A DNA stretch of 64,000 nt from Parabacteroides sp. (GCA_017481945.1 JAFUOJ010000024.1:1-64000); one strand, 5' to 3'; shown: positions 35,955 through 45,375, counted from the stretch's first letter. The notes: generated by a model not told the origin, from the letters alone. Translations and numbers: made by a program.

Positions 35955-36809
35955 TTATTTGTTGAACTTGACATAGTTTAGACGGGTATATCGAATGCGC
36001 TGGCTTTCATAAACAGCGGCAATACGGGCAGAAGCAATATATATAAATTCTCCGGGTTGATAAGCATATTCAGAAACAGGAAGTTGCTCTGATACTCTAC
36101 TTGGATTATGAGAAGAAATCGTAATATTAACCAAGTTTCCATTTGTATCAATCGCTGTTAAACGTTGTCTGACATAGAAAAGAGGTGTATGCTTATCCAT
36201 GTGAGTTTTATAAGGATCATCTTCTAATTTTACCTTGATTACTTTTAATGTCAAATGGGTAATTTTATCTCCTACTTTGCCTAAGAATTGACTGGTAGAA
36301 TGTTCCGGTCGCTTTTTTCTAAGTATTAAATCTAATAGGACCAAGTTATAAGCTTGTGCCATCTTGACAAAACGTTCTTCTTTAGGAATATGCGGTGTAA
36401 ATTTACAGGCAATCCAGTTGATATAATTGGGATCTATTTGAAATATCTCATATAAAAAATGTCCGCGATATTTACCGAAAGAGATTAAATCATCTCCATG
36501 TGTAGACATCCTTTTTTCATTGTAATCAGTGATGAATATACAACGGTTTGAATACCAAAATTTAGACGTAATGATTCGGAAAGAAGCTATGATTCCGGAT
36601 GTTAGATTCTCAATGAACAAAAAAGACCGCTTATCCAGTAATGGAGAATAGAACCATAAACTATAAGTAGGATGTCCCTCTCTGGGTAATACAACAAGGT
36701 AACAACCTATCTCTTTGTAAGAAACTTTACTCTGGTTATAGGTGTTCAACTTCTCGTATAATAGTCGTTGTTCTTGTTCTGATATGTCTGGTAATTTAGG
36801 GTTTGCCAT
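35955..36809 (-). CDS. Hypothetical protein with ExoX C-terminal-like segment
   Basis: I do not recognise a full family. From ATG 36809 the protein is 284 residues (22 more are possible upstream, but they look like a chance extension). The most telling part is SFGKYRGHFLYEIFQIDPNY followed by INWIACKF (about 113-141), the pattern of the small C-terminal domain of exonuclease X and related (EXOX-C / QSregVF-like) proteins, thought to bind nucleic acid. The second half (VGDKITHLTLKVIKVKLEDD...) is predicted beta-rich. No nuclease catalytic residues were found. Its stop lies 39 bases before the pdxB start, so it may be read in the same direction. Confidence 0.6.
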   Translation of the reverse strand: MANPKLPDISEQEQRLLYEKLNTYNQSKVSYKEIGCYLVVLPREGHPTYSLWFYSPLLDKRSFLFIENLTSGIIASFRIITSKFWYSNRCIFITDYNEKRMSTHGDDLISFGKYRGHFLYEIFQIDPNYINWIACKFTPHIPKEERFVKMAQAYNLVLLDLILRKKRPEHSTSQFLGKVGDKITHLTLKVIKVKLEDDPYKTHMDKHTPLFYVRQRLTAIDTNGNLVNITISSHNPSRVSEQLPVSEYAYQPGEFIYIASARIAAVYESQRIRYTRLNYVKFNK

Positions 36810-36969
36810 AAGACTTATTCCTTTTCCCAAATATCGGTAAAAGATTTGAAATATGCAAATTACGATTTGTTTCAAAACTTTAGTCCTTTATAAGATGTTT
36901 TTGAAACATTGATTTTAATAGGATGTATGACCTCTATCTTTCTTTCCAAAACCATAAGAACTTTTATTT

Positions 36970-37001
36970 ATTGTAGATCAGTCCTTTGTTTGCTATGTTT
37001 G
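36970..37001 (+). promoter_or_regulatory. Bacteroidota promoter for GH2 lipoprotein
   Basis: ATTG (36970-36973) and TATGTTTG (36994-37001) are 20 bases apart, one mismatch at -33, ahead of ATG 37025. Confidence 0.5.
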
Positions 37002-37024
37002 TGCATTATTTATAGAGGAAAAGA

Positions 37025-40000
37025 ATGAATAAATGGATAAAGAATATCCCGATAGGGATAATGTGTGTAGTGTTAATGGGTAGTTGTCGTGGTGCGAATA
37101 CGGGGAAAGAACTTTTCGTTCGTTCAGATACTTATACAAAGGGGATTGGAGAGTATCCGGGTAGTCCTATGGAGGATTTCTCTCCCTCTTTAGTCCCCGA
37201 TTATTCAACTTATCGAAATATAGCTTATCAACGACCTGCTTATGCCTCTTCCAGTTGGGATTATAATTTGGTTGCACAATTGGTAACAGATGGGTTGATA
37301 ACTGATAAACAGCCTCAATACTTGCAACTTTCAACTCCGGAAGGGGCGGTTCCGAGACGTGAACGGGAATGGATGATTGATCAGGGACCTTATTCGCGAA
37401 ACAGCTTTGTAGGGGAAGATACCTATTTTCAATTTACATTAGCTAATTATAAAAAGTCTGTTGATAGGATTAAGTTGACAGGTACAGTCATTTATGATGA
37501 TAAAAAGGCAAAAGAAGGGTATGAAATTACTTGTCAAGCCTCTAACGATGGGCAAGATTGGGTTGAATTAGGGAAGATAAAAGGAGAAGAGTTACCCGGA
37601 AGAGCCTTGTCTTATCGTGTACCGATAACAGATCCCAATAAACAGACAGAACAAACGTCCATGCCGGTGCGTAAGTTAGAAGAAACAATCTATTTGGCAA
37701 CAGAATCTACTTACTCTTATTATCGTATTTCTTTGAAAATGGTAGGAGCACAAAACTGGGTGTTTACCGCAGTCGATTTTTACCTGGGAGATGAGTTTGT
37801 TGAATTTAAACCCTCCCAATTCTTTAATAGTACTTGGATGAGTGAGACGGAAGGGGAAGAATGGATTTTTATTGATTTAGGCGTTCAGTCTGAACTGGAT
37901 AAAGTAATATTGTATTGGATAAACAAGGCCACTGGTGGAAGAGTACAGCTCTCTGATGACGCTGTCCATTGGAAGGAGGTGGCCAGATTACCGGGTGGAA
38001 AGAATCTGAAGGATGAAATAGCTCTAAAAGGTAGACCTAAAGCCCGTTATGTACGTGTTTTAATGCAACAATCAGCCAATAAAAGCCCTTATATGTTAAG
38101 TGAGATAGAGATAATGGGGAAAGGGGGGCTGATTCCTCAACCGGTACCAGCTCCTGCAGCTGAGGAAAATCTGCTTCGTCTGTCTGGAGGTAACTGGAAA
38201 CTTCAGCGAGCTTCGGAAGTAAAAGCTTCCGGAGAGGAAATATCTACGATTAACTATATTCCTAAGAATTGGATTGTCGCAACTGTACCGGGAACCGTCT
38301 TGAGTAGCTATAAAAATGTAGGAGCAGTTCCGAATCCGAATTACGCCGATAATCAATTACAGATTTCCGAGTCTTTTTTCAATGCTGACTTCTGGTATCG
38401 GGATGAATTCGAGATTCCTATCGGGTTCAAACAGGACCGGATCTTCCTAAACTTCGATGGAATCAATTGGAAAGCCGAGATTTATCTGAATGGAAAGCAT
38501 GTAGGGGGTATAGAAGGGGCATTTATGCGTGGAAAATTTGATGTAACGGACTTAGTCGTTGTTGGGAAGAACGTTTTAGCAGTAGAAATCTTGAAAAATG
38601 ACCATCCCGGAGCCATTAAGGAAAAGAACAGACAGAGTACCGATTTCAATGGAGGTATTTTAGGAGCTGATAATCCGACTTTTCATGCCACCATTGGCTG
38701 GGATTGGATTCCTACAGTACGCGGAAGGAATATAGGAATATGGAATGATGTCTTTTTAGAGACAACAGGCCCCGTAACGGTCTCTGATCCGTTGGTTCAA
38801 GCGGTTTTACCATTGCCGGATACCACTTCGGCTAATTTAACAGCCGAAGTAATCGTGAAGAATCAGGACGCTAAGCCCGTCAATGGGGTTTTGGAAGGCA
38901 GGATAGGGGATATTTCTTTTCAACAACCGGTTACTTTGGCTGCTCATGAAGAAAAAACACTTGTTTTTGATGTGCAGGAGTTCCCTCAATTGGAGATTAA
39001 AAACCCGCGTTTATGGTGGCCGAAAGGATATGGAGAACCTTATTTGTATAATGCTAATTTTACCTTCAAGGTAGATGGCAATATCTCTGATAGTCGAGAT
39101 TTTAAGGTGGGTATTCGGCAGATGACATTCAGTGAAGAGAACCAAATTCTGAATCTATATATTAACGGAAAACGTTTTATCGGTCGTGGGGGCAATTGGG
39201 GATTCAGTGAATCGAATCTAAACTATCGCAACCGCGAATATGATGTCGCTGTAGGCTATCATGCCGATATGAACTTCACTATGTTGCGCAATTGGGTTGG
39301 GATGATAGGCGACGAGGAGCTGTATGAGGCCTGTGACCGACATGGAATTATGATTTGGCAGGATTTTTGGCTGGCTAATCCGGCTGATGGACCGGACCCG
39401 TATGATTCGGCGATGTTTGTAGCCAACGCAGAGGATTATATCAAGCGGATTCGCAATCATCCCTCTATCGCACTCTATTGCGGACGGAATGAAGGCTTTC
39501 CTCCGGAACAAATAGACCAATCCCTGCGTCGTATTGTGAAGAAATACCATTCGGATATTCACTATATATCCAGTTCGGCCGATGAGGTGGTCAGCGGTCA
39601 CGGTCCCTACCGCATGCTTCCGGCAAAAGAGTATTTCACACTGGAAGCCGGGAACGATAAGTTCCATAGCGAACGGGGTATGCCCAATGTGATGACCTAT
39701 GAAAGTATGCTTCGAACCTTCTCTTCGGAGGGAATCTGGCCTCAAGGGGAAGAATGGGGACTGCATGATTATACCCGCGAGGGGGCACAAGGCTGTACTT
39801 CGTTCAATGAGATTATTACGCAGGGATACGGAGAGCCTGAAAGTGCTAAAGCGTTTGCCGAGCTGGCGCAATGGGTCAATTACGATGGACATCGGAGCCT
39901 TTTTGAGTCCAGAAGCGCAAACAGACAGGGACTATTGATGTGGATGAGCCATCCCTGCTGGCCTTCGATGGTTTGGCAGACGTATGACTATTATTTTGAA

Positions 40001-40633
40001 CCGACTGCAGCCTATTTTGCCATCAAAAAGGCTTCTGAACCGCTCCATATTCAATGGAATCCGGCAACGGATGAGGTGGAAGTAGTCAATTACAGTGCGG
40101 GAAGACAGAAAAACTTGGTGGCCAAAGTACAAATACTGAATATGAACGCCTCTCTTGCTTGGGAAAAGGAGGTTACGTTGGATAGTGAGGAGGATACGAC
40201 AAATAAATGTATGCAACTGTTCTTTCCGGATTCCTTGTCGAAGGTTCATTTCATCAAAATGACCTTAAAAGATGCCTCCGGCCAGCTTCTTTCCGAGAAT
40301 TTCTACCATAGAAGTAAGGAGGAAAACAATTATCAGGAGCTTCGCCAACTGCCTCAAGTCTTTTTACAGCCTCAAGTGGTCACAAACCAAGATGAAGAGG
40401 GGAATTGGGAGGCTGCGGTGCTCCTTGAAAACCTGACATCGACTCCGGCGCTTATGGTACGCCTGAATGTAGTCGGGGAACGGGATCATCAGCAGTTTTT
40501 ACCGGTCATTTATTCTGATAATTACTTCGCTCTGCTTCCCGGAGAGAAGAAAGAGGTACTGATCCGCTGGAAAGAGGAGGATACGCGGGGCAACAAACCG
40601 TTGATAAAGGTCTCCGGTTATAATGTAAAGTAG
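37025..40633 (+). CDS. Large GH2 glycoside hydrolase lipoprotein with N-terminal F5/8-type-C-like modules
   Basis: A 1202-residue surface or periplasmic lipoprotein (leader ending VLMGSC). Residues of about 40-370 contain two discoidin-like (F5/8 type C) blocks, RPAYASSSWDYNLVAQLVTDG and LGVQSELDKVILYWINKATGG. The GH2 jelly-roll (from about 395), immunoglobulin-like and TIM-barrel parts follow. The acid/base site is likely CGRNEGFPP. Segments DRHGIMIWQDFWLANPADGP and RNHPSIALYCGRN resemble exo-beta-glucosaminidases and mannosidases of GH2. Substrate not assignable; no SusCD pair is in the window. Base composition turns noticeably more GC-rich in the last 1.6 kb. Confidence 0.9.
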   Translation: MNKWIKNIPIGIMCVVLMGSCRGANTGKELFVRSDTYTKGIGEYPGSPMEDFSPSLVPDYSTYRNIAYQRPAYASSSWDYNLVAQLVTDGLITDKQPQYLQLSTPEGAVPRREREWMIDQGPYSRNSFVGEDTYFQFTLANYKKSVDRIKLTGTVIYDDKKAKEGYEITCQASNDGQDWVELGKIKGEELPGRALSYRVPITDPNKQTEQTSMPVRKLEETIYLATESTYSYYRISLKMVGAQNWVFTAVDFYLGDEFVEFKPSQFFNSTWMSETEGEEWIFIDLGVQSELDKVILYWINKATGGRVQLSDDAVHWKEVARLPGGKNLKDEIALKGRPKARYVRVLMQQSANKSPYMLSEIEIMGKGGLIPQPVPAPAAEENLLRLSGGNWKLQRASEVKASGEEISTINYIPKNWIVATVPGTVLSSYKNVGAVPNPNYADNQLQISESFFNADFWYRDEFEIPIGFKQDRIFLNFDGINWKAEIYLNGKHVGGIEGAFMRGKFDVTDLVVVGKNVLAVEILKNDHPGAIKEKNRQSTDFNGGILGADNPTFHATIGWDWIPTVRGRNIGIWNDVFLETTGPVTVSDPLVQAVLPLPDTTSANLTAEVIVKNQDAKPVNGVLEGRIGDISFQQPVTLAAHEEKTLVFDVQEFPQLEIKNPRLWWPKGYGEPYLYNANFTFKVDGNISDSRDFKVGIRQMTFSEENQILNLYINGKRFIGRGGNWGFSESNLNYRNREYDVAVGYHADMNFTMLRNWVGMIGDEELYEACDRHGIMIWQDFWLANPADGPDPYDSAMFVANAEDYIKRIRNHPSIALYCGRNEGFPPEQIDQSLRRIVKKYHSDIHYISSSADEVVSGHGPYRMLPAKEYFTLEAGNDKFHSERGMPNVMTYESMLRTFSSEGIWPQGEEWGLHDYTREGAQGCTSFNEIITQGYGEPESAKAFAELAQWVNYDGHRSLFESRSANRQGLLMWMSHPCWPSMVWQTYDYYFEPTAAYFAIKKASEPLHIQWNPATDEVEVVNYSAGRQKNLVAKVQILNMNASLAWEKEVTLDSEEDTTNKCMQLFFPDSLSKVHFIKMTLKDASGQLLSENFYHRSKEENNYQELRQLPQVFLQPQVVTNQDEEGNWEAAVLLENLTSTPALMVRLNVVGERDHQQFLPVIYSDNYFALLPGEKKEVLIRWKEEDTRGNKPLIKVSGYNVK

Positions 40634-40695
40634 TCGGAAGGATTTGAAAGTCCATTTCTTCCGGATGGGAAGGCCTTTTAAGTGCTGCAAAATGT

Positions 40696-40884
40696 GATTT
40701 AGCAGGCTGAAAAGGGCTTTTCACTGCTGTAAGTTCATTTTTAGCCCGCTTAAAATGGCTTTGCAGTGGTGAAAGTCCCTTTTAAGCAGGCTAAAAAGCC
40801 GTTTACACCACTGCAAACAGCTTTTAAGGACGCTAAAACCCCTTTTGCACCTCAACATAGCCCTTTTTAGCCCGCTAAAAATGA
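40696..40884. repeat. Palindrome array with exact 42-bp (21-bp half) period
   Basis: Five AGCnnGCT-centred palindromes (best copy TTTTTAGC-CC-GCTAAAAA at 40864-40881) have centres at 40704.5, 40746.5, 40788.5, 40830.5 and 40872.5. Between them lie secondary palindromes such as CTTTGCAGTGGTGAAAG (40759-40775) and GTTTACACCACTGCAAAC (40801-40818), near the half-period. The 40634-40929 gap holds no gene apart from this array. Confidence 0.85.
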
Positions 40885-40889
40885 AGTTA

Positions 40890-40909
40890 CAAAGGAAAAA
40901 GGGGAGATT
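40890..40909 (+). repeat. 20-bp direct repeat, left copy, flanking MNT-HEPN pair
   Basis: CAAAGGAAAAAGGGGAGATT is identical to 41730-41749 on the other side of the toxin-antitoxin genes. The flanking bases differ on both sides. Confidence 0.8.
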
Positions 40910-40929
40910 TCTTTTTCTGGAGTAAGGTT

Positions 40930-40961
40930 TTTGGAGGTTATAAGTAAAGTTATTACTTTTG
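40930..40961 (+). promoter_or_regulatory. Bacteroidota promoter for MNT-HEPN operon
   Basis: TTTG (40930-40933) and TACTTTTG (40954-40961) are 20 bases apart. It overlaps the longest ORF's TTG start and so supports ATG 40992. Confidence 0.7.
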
Positions 40962-40991
40962 GACTTGTTCATTAAACAGATAAAAAAGTAT

Positions 40992-41306
40992 ATGAGACGA
41001 GTAGATGTGGTAGAACAGATTCGAAAGATAGTCCGCGAAGTGGCTCCTACGGCAAAGACTATTTTGTTTGGTTCGGAAGCGCGTGGGGAAGCGCGTTCTG
41101 ATAGCGACATAGACTTGTTGATTTTGATGGAAGGGGATCAGCTGTCTTTGGAACAGGAGGAGATTGTTACAATGCCTCTTTATGAATTGGAATTAAAGAC
41201 AGGAATCTCTATAAATCCGACAGTCATGCTCCGGAAGTTATGGGAAAGCCGTCCGTTTAAGACTCCTTTTTATGTAAATGTTGTAAATGAGGGTATTGTT
41301 TTATGA
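40992..41306 (+). CDS. MNT-type nucleotidyltransferase (antitoxin)
   Basis: A 104-residue minimal nucleotidyltransferase with the GSxxRG...DxD motif in LFGSEARGEARSDSDIDLLI (about 28-47). In known HEPN-MNT toxin-antitoxin pairs, this enzyme AMPylates the HEPN partner to silence it. Its TGA overlaps the HEPN ATG (ATGA), giving coupled translation. The order MNT then HEPN is usual. The whole pair sits between 20-bp direct repeats. Confidence 0.9.
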   Translation: MRRVDVVEQIRKIVREVAPTAKTILFGSEARGEARSDSDIDLLILMEGDQLSLEQEEIVTMPLYELELKTGISINPTVMLRKLWESRPFKTPFYVNVVNEGIVL

Positions 41307-41710
41307 AAGAAAAGTTGGATGAAGAGAGTAAGAAGGCTTTGATTGCTTATCGAATGCAGCGAGCTTATGAGACCTTGAAAGAGGCAGCTGTTATGAAACG
41401 AGAAAACTTTTATAATGCGACTGTTAATCGTTTGTATTATGCGTGTTATTATGCTACGGTTGCTCTTTTATTAAAATATGATATACAGACACAAACTCAT
41501 AATGGTGTGAAAACGATGTTGGGGTTGCATTTTGTCTCTACAGGAAAATTACCAATAAAAATAGGGAAGACTTTTAGTACACTGTTTGAAAAAAGACACA
41601 GTGGTGACTATGATGATTTTGCTTATTGTGATGAGGATTTAGTCAATGCATTGTATCCTCAAGCGGAAGTGTTTATAAAGGCGATAGAAGATTTGATAAA
41701 AGATTGTTGA
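41303..41710 (+). CDS. HEPN-domain protein (toxin)
   Basis: A 135-residue all-helical HEPN protein. VNRLYYACYYATVALLLKY is the core helix, and the presumed RNase motif lies in FEKRHSGDYDDF (Arg-His...Asp-Tyr). This is the R-x(3,4)-DY variant of the HEPN motif rather than the longer RX4HXY, so the modification site on the toxin may differ from the HepT model. It is presumed to cleave RNA when free. The family is also found outside TA pairs, but the tight coupling with MNT argues for a module. Confidence 0.85.
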   Translation: MKEKLDEESKKALIAYRMQRAYETLKEAAVMKRENFYNATVNRLYYACYYATVALLLKYDIQTQTHNGVKTMLGLHFVSTGKLPIKIGKTFSTLFEKRHSGDYDDFAYCDEDLVNALYPQAEVFIKAIEDLIKDC

Positions 41711-41729
41711 GAGAAAGGAACCCCTTTGG

Positions 41730-41749
41730 CAAAGGAAAAAGGGGAGATT
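41730..41749 (+). repeat. 20-bp direct repeat, right copy
   Basis: Second exact copy of the 20-mer at 40890-40909. Here its end also forms the right arm of a hairpin (CCCCTTT 41721-41727 with AAAGGGG 41738-41744) just after the HEPN stop, which may terminate the operon. Confidence 0.8.
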
Positions 41750-41761
41750 CTCAAATAAAAA

Positions 41762-41791
41762 GGGCGGAAGATCAAAAAGAATCTCCCGCCC
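41762..41791 (-). terminator. Terminator of the Na/Pi symporter gene
   Basis: GGGCGG with AGAT pairs with ATCT and CCGCCC around a short A-rich loop. On the minus strand it is followed by TTTTTATTTG. Confidence 0.8.
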
Positions 41792-41811
41792 TATTTGTAT
41801 AGAAAGATGTT

Positions 41812-43500
41812 TTAAATTTTCTTTTCTACGACTGCTTGTACGACATTCAGGACATAATCACCTAATTTCTCTGCTTCGTTGATAATATCCATGTAATAAA
41901 CACCGTCTTGATACTGATATTTCTTGTTATTGATATCTTCAACGTTATGACTCTTCAACTGATTGCGATAGTTGTTGATTTCGTTTTCGATATTGTAAGA
42001 AGGATTTACGTCGGTACGCGTAACATCCGTTTTACCTAATACTTCAATCATGCGATTGACAGATTTCTCGGTGAGAGCTAACATCTGTTCAACGTTATGA
42101 TTCTGTTCATCAGTGAATGTCGATTTGAATTCATTGCGACGTTTGATACTTCGTGCCATATTGTTGCAAGAGTCGGCAATACTTTCAATTTCAGATACGG
42201 CACGTAGCATAACTCGAATTTCTTCTTTACCTTCAGAACTCAAACGGCCTTCTGCAACGCAAGTCAAATAGTTGGCAATTTCAATTTCCATGCGGTCGCT
42301 GATATTTTCATACTTTTCAACGCGACTGTAGGTCTTTAAGAAGGTGTCTTCATTCTTTTCATAGAATAAATCTTTGACCATGCCTAACATGCGGCCTGTG
42401 CGCTCTGCAAATAGGGCAATTTCCTTGTGGGCTTGCAGAATAGACAATTCAGAAGTGGAAAGCATACCGCCGGTGATGTAGCGCAAGCGATACTCTTCGT
42501 CTTCGTCTTTCTTCCCTTGGATGATAAGGCATACCGTCTTTTCAATTAGGCTGACAAGCCAGATCATGATACAGGTATTACTGATATTAAATGCAGTATG
42601 GAAGGCAGCTAACTTGAAAGAAACGGCAACAGCCGGATCAGTAACCTTCATGATGTCTGTTACAAACCAAGAAATGGCATGGGTGAACGGATAGAACAAT
42701 ACTAATACCCAGCAAACACCGAAGATATTGAACATTAAGTGTGCTAAAGCAGCTCGTTTAGATTGGGTGTTACCTGTTAAGGCTGCTAAGTTGGCTGTAA
42801 TAGTTGTTCCGATATTTTCTCCTAATACCAAAGCCACACCTAACTCGTAGTCAATCCAACCGTTGGCACACATAATCAGTGTGATGGCCATAGTTGCCGC
42901 AGACGCCTGTACAATCATTGTCAGAACAGCTCCAATAAATAGGAACAGGATGATGGAGAAGAATCCCATATCCGTGTAGTTCTGTACAAATGCAAGCATA
43001 TCAGGGTTGGCACTCAAATCGGGAGCATTCGCTTTTAAATGCTGAAGTCCCATGAAAAGGAATGAGAAACCAAATATGAATTCACCAAGAGATTTTCGAG
43101 AACTTTTTTCTGAGAATAAGAGTGGAATGCCAAAGGCAAGAAGAGGAAGGGTAAAGGCAGCAATATCAACTTTAAATCCGAGCGCTGAGATGATCCAGGC
43201 GGTTACTGTAGTACCGATGTTGGCTCCCATAATAACTCCGATGGATTGAGTTAGAGTCAATAGCCCTGCGTTAACAAAACTAACCACCATTACTGTTGTG
43301 GCGGAGGAAGATTGAATCAGGGCTGTAATTATAACTCCGGTTAAAACTCCGGTTACCCTGTTCGTTGTCATGGCTGTCAGAATTTTTCGCAAACTATCTC
43401 CCGCGAATTTCTGCAAACCTTCGCTCATAATTTTCATACCATATAGGAACAGACCTAAGGAACCTATCAAGCGTAGAAAATCAAAAAATGAATAGTCCAT
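41812..43500 (-). CDS. Na/Pi cotransporter family protein with PhoU-like domain
   Basis: A 562-residue membrane protein of the NptA/YjbB type (PF02690). The duplicated QSSSATTV segments (GVIITALIQSSSATTVMVVSF and IVQASAATMAITLIM) mark the transport core. The C-terminal 220 residues are hydrophilic helices resembling PhoU (EIESIADSCNNMARSIKRRNEF). It exports or imports phosphate with Na+. It is the window's second phosphate-type carrier besides the PiT gene. Divergent from the nucleoside kinase. Confidence 0.92.
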   Translation of the reverse strand: MDYSFFDFLRLIGSLGLFLYGMKIMSEGLQKFAGDSLRKILTAMTTNRVTGVLTGVIITALIQSSSATTVMVVSFVNAGLLTLTQSIGVIMGANIGTTVTAWIISALGFKVDIAAFTLPLLAFGIPLLFSEKSSRKSLGEFIFGFSFLFMGLQHLKANAPDLSANPDMLAFVQNYTDMGFFSIILFLFIGAVLTMIVQASAATMAITLIMCANGWIDYELGVALVLGENIGTTITANLAALTGNTQSKRAALAHLMFNIFGVCWVLVLFYPFTHAISWFVTDIMKVTDPAVAVSFKLAAFHTAFNISNTCIMIWLVSLIEKTVCLIIQGKKDEDEEYRLRYITGGMLSTSELSILQAHKEIALFAERTGRMLGMVKDLFYEKNEDTFLKTYSRVEKYENISDRMEIEIANYLTCVAEGRLSSEGKEEIRVMLRAVSEIESIADSCNNMARSIKRRNEFKSTFTDEQNHNVEQMLALTEKSVNRMIEVLGKTDVTRTDVNPSYNIENEINNYRNQLKSHNVEDINNKKYQYQDGVYYMDIINEAEKLGDYVLNVVQAVVEKKI

Positions 43501-43582
43501 TTAAAATACGTTTAAGTGGATGTATATCCGATTAATATTCCTAACTTTATGGGACAAATGTATAAATAATAACTGAGATACT

Positions 43583-45250
43583 ATGTCCGAAACAATTACA
43601 ATTTATTGCAAAAATAACAATATTTATAAAGAGATTCCAATAGGTTCTTCTTTACTTGAGATTTTTGAAATGGTTGGAGCTCCTCTTCAACATCTGCCAA
43701 TGAATGCTCAGGTGAATAATAAGACTGAGAGTTTGACTTACAAATGTTGGCAACCAAAGGATATTGAATATGTCGATTATTCCAGCTCTTCAGGTATGCG
43801 AACTTATGTCCGTTCCCTTTGTCATATTTTTTCGAAGGCGGTGCATGAATTATTGCCAGCTGCAACTCTTAATTTGGAACATCCAATTTCCAAAGGATAT
43901 TATTCAGTTATTCACAATGGAAAGAAAATAGATGAGGAGACTATTGGTAAGATAAAGAAGCGAATGCAGGAGATTATAGACGCTGATCTGCCTTTTCAAT
44001 TAAAAAATGTACGTACTTCGGAGGCGGTTATATTGTTTCGGGAGAAAGGATTGGATGACAAAGCCCGTTTAGTTGAAAGTACAGGAATGTCTTATACCTC
44101 TTATTATGATTTGGATGGTTATATCAACTATTTTTACGGTTGTTTGGTCCCTTCAACCGGGTATATTCGATTGTTTGATTTAGTTCCCTATTTTGACGGA
44201 GTTCTGTTACGTGTCCCGCAAAGAAATAATCCGATGGAATTAGAACCGGTTATCCGACAGGATAAAATGTTCCAGGTGTATAAAGAACATTTAACTCTGC
44301 AACGGACAGTCGGATTAGATAATGTAGGGGATTTAAATCGGGCCATTGAGCAGAAAAGAGCTTCTGAAGTGATTATGGTCTCTGAGGCAATGCAAGAAAA
44401 ACAGGTCGCTAAAATTGCTGAAGAGATAGCTGCTCGTTATAAAGAAGGAGTACGCATTGTTCTGATTTCAGGTCCTTCTTCTTCCGGAAAGACAACGTTC
44501 TGTAAACGTTTACAGATACAATTAATTACAAATCTTATCCATCCGGTTGGTCTTTCTTTGGATGATTATTTCTTGAATCGTGAAGATACACCGAAAGATG
44601 AATATGGAGAATATGACTTTGAGTCATTGTATGCTTTGGATTTACCCTATTTCAATAGTGATTTAAAGAAACTGTTGGCAGGCGAAGAGGTAAATATGCC
44701 GACATTCGATTTTGGAACTGGTCATCGAATTTACAGAGGGCAGAAGTTGCAAATGCAGAAAAACTCAGTGTTAGTTATAGAAGGAATTCATGCTTTGAAT
44801 CCTGAATTAACCTCTATGATAGAAGATCGTTTTAAATATCGGGTATATGTATCTGTCCTAACCTCTATCTCTTTGGATAATCATAATTGGATTCCGACAA
44901 CAGATAATCGTCTGTTACGCCGTATAGTTCGGGATTACCGCTTCCGAGGATATTCGGCTAAAGATACAATTGCTCGTTGGCCCAGTGTACGTCGTGGAGA
45001 AGATAAGTGGATTTTCCCATTTCAAGAGAATGCAGATGCAATGTTTAATAGTGCTATGTTATATGAACTGGCGGCTTTACGTAAATTTGCAGAGCCTATT
45101 TTAACTGAGGTACGAGAATGTGATCCTGAGAATGCAGAGGCTTATCGTTTATTACGCTTCTTACGCTATTTTAATTATATACAAGATATAGGACTTCCAG
45201 GAACCTCTTTGTTACGTGAATTTGTGGGAGGTGGAAGTTTCCACTATTAA
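43583..45250 (+). CDS. Uridine kinase-like P-loop kinase with N-terminal TGS/ThrRS-like region
   Basis: A 555-residue protein conserved in Bacteroidota and Firmicutes. The first 240 residues resemble threonyl-tRNA synthetase's TGS and editing domains (start ITIYCKNNNIYKEIPIGSSL, later HPISKGYYSVIHNG). The C-terminal kinase (about 275-510) has Walker A GPSSSGKTTFCKRL, LDDYFLNREDTP and VLVIEGIHALNP, as in uridine kinase and phosphoribulokinase. The phosphate acceptor is unproven. The protein ends GGGSFHY, a usual C-terminus for this family. Confidence 0.9.
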   Translation: MSETITIYCKNNNIYKEIPIGSSLLEIFEMVGAPLQHLPMNAQVNNKTESLTYKCWQPKDIEYVDYSSSSGMRTYVRSLCHIFSKAVHELLPAATLNLEHPISKGYYSVIHNGKKIDEETIGKIKKRMQEIIDADLPFQLKNVRTSEAVILFREKGLDDKARLVESTGMSYTSYYDLDGYINYFYGCLVPSTGYIRLFDLVPYFDGVLLRVPQRNNPMELEPVIRQDKMFQVYKEHLTLQRTVGLDNVGDLNRAIEQKRASEVIMVSEAMQEKQVAKIAEEIAARYKEGVRIVLISGPSSSGKTTFCKRLQIQLITNLIHPVGLSLDDYFLNREDTPKDEYGEYDFESLYALDLPYFNSDLKKLLAGEEVNMPTFDFGTGHRIYRGQKLQMQKNSVLVIEGIHALNPELTSMIEDRFKYRVYVSVLTSISLDNHNWIPTTDNRLLRRIVRDYRFRGYSAKDTIARWPSVRRGEDKWIFPFQENADAMFNSAMLYELAALRKFAEPILTEVRECDPENAEAYRLLRFLRYFNYIQDIGLPGTSLLREFVGGGSFHY

Positions 45251-45375
45251 TCATAGTGAGGTAGATAATAGAAAAATGAGAGTGTAATTTGATTATAAAA
45301 ACTCTTGAATATCTATTGGTATATTATTTAATATGTTATTTATCAGTTAGATAAAATATTATTTGTTGTTATAAG

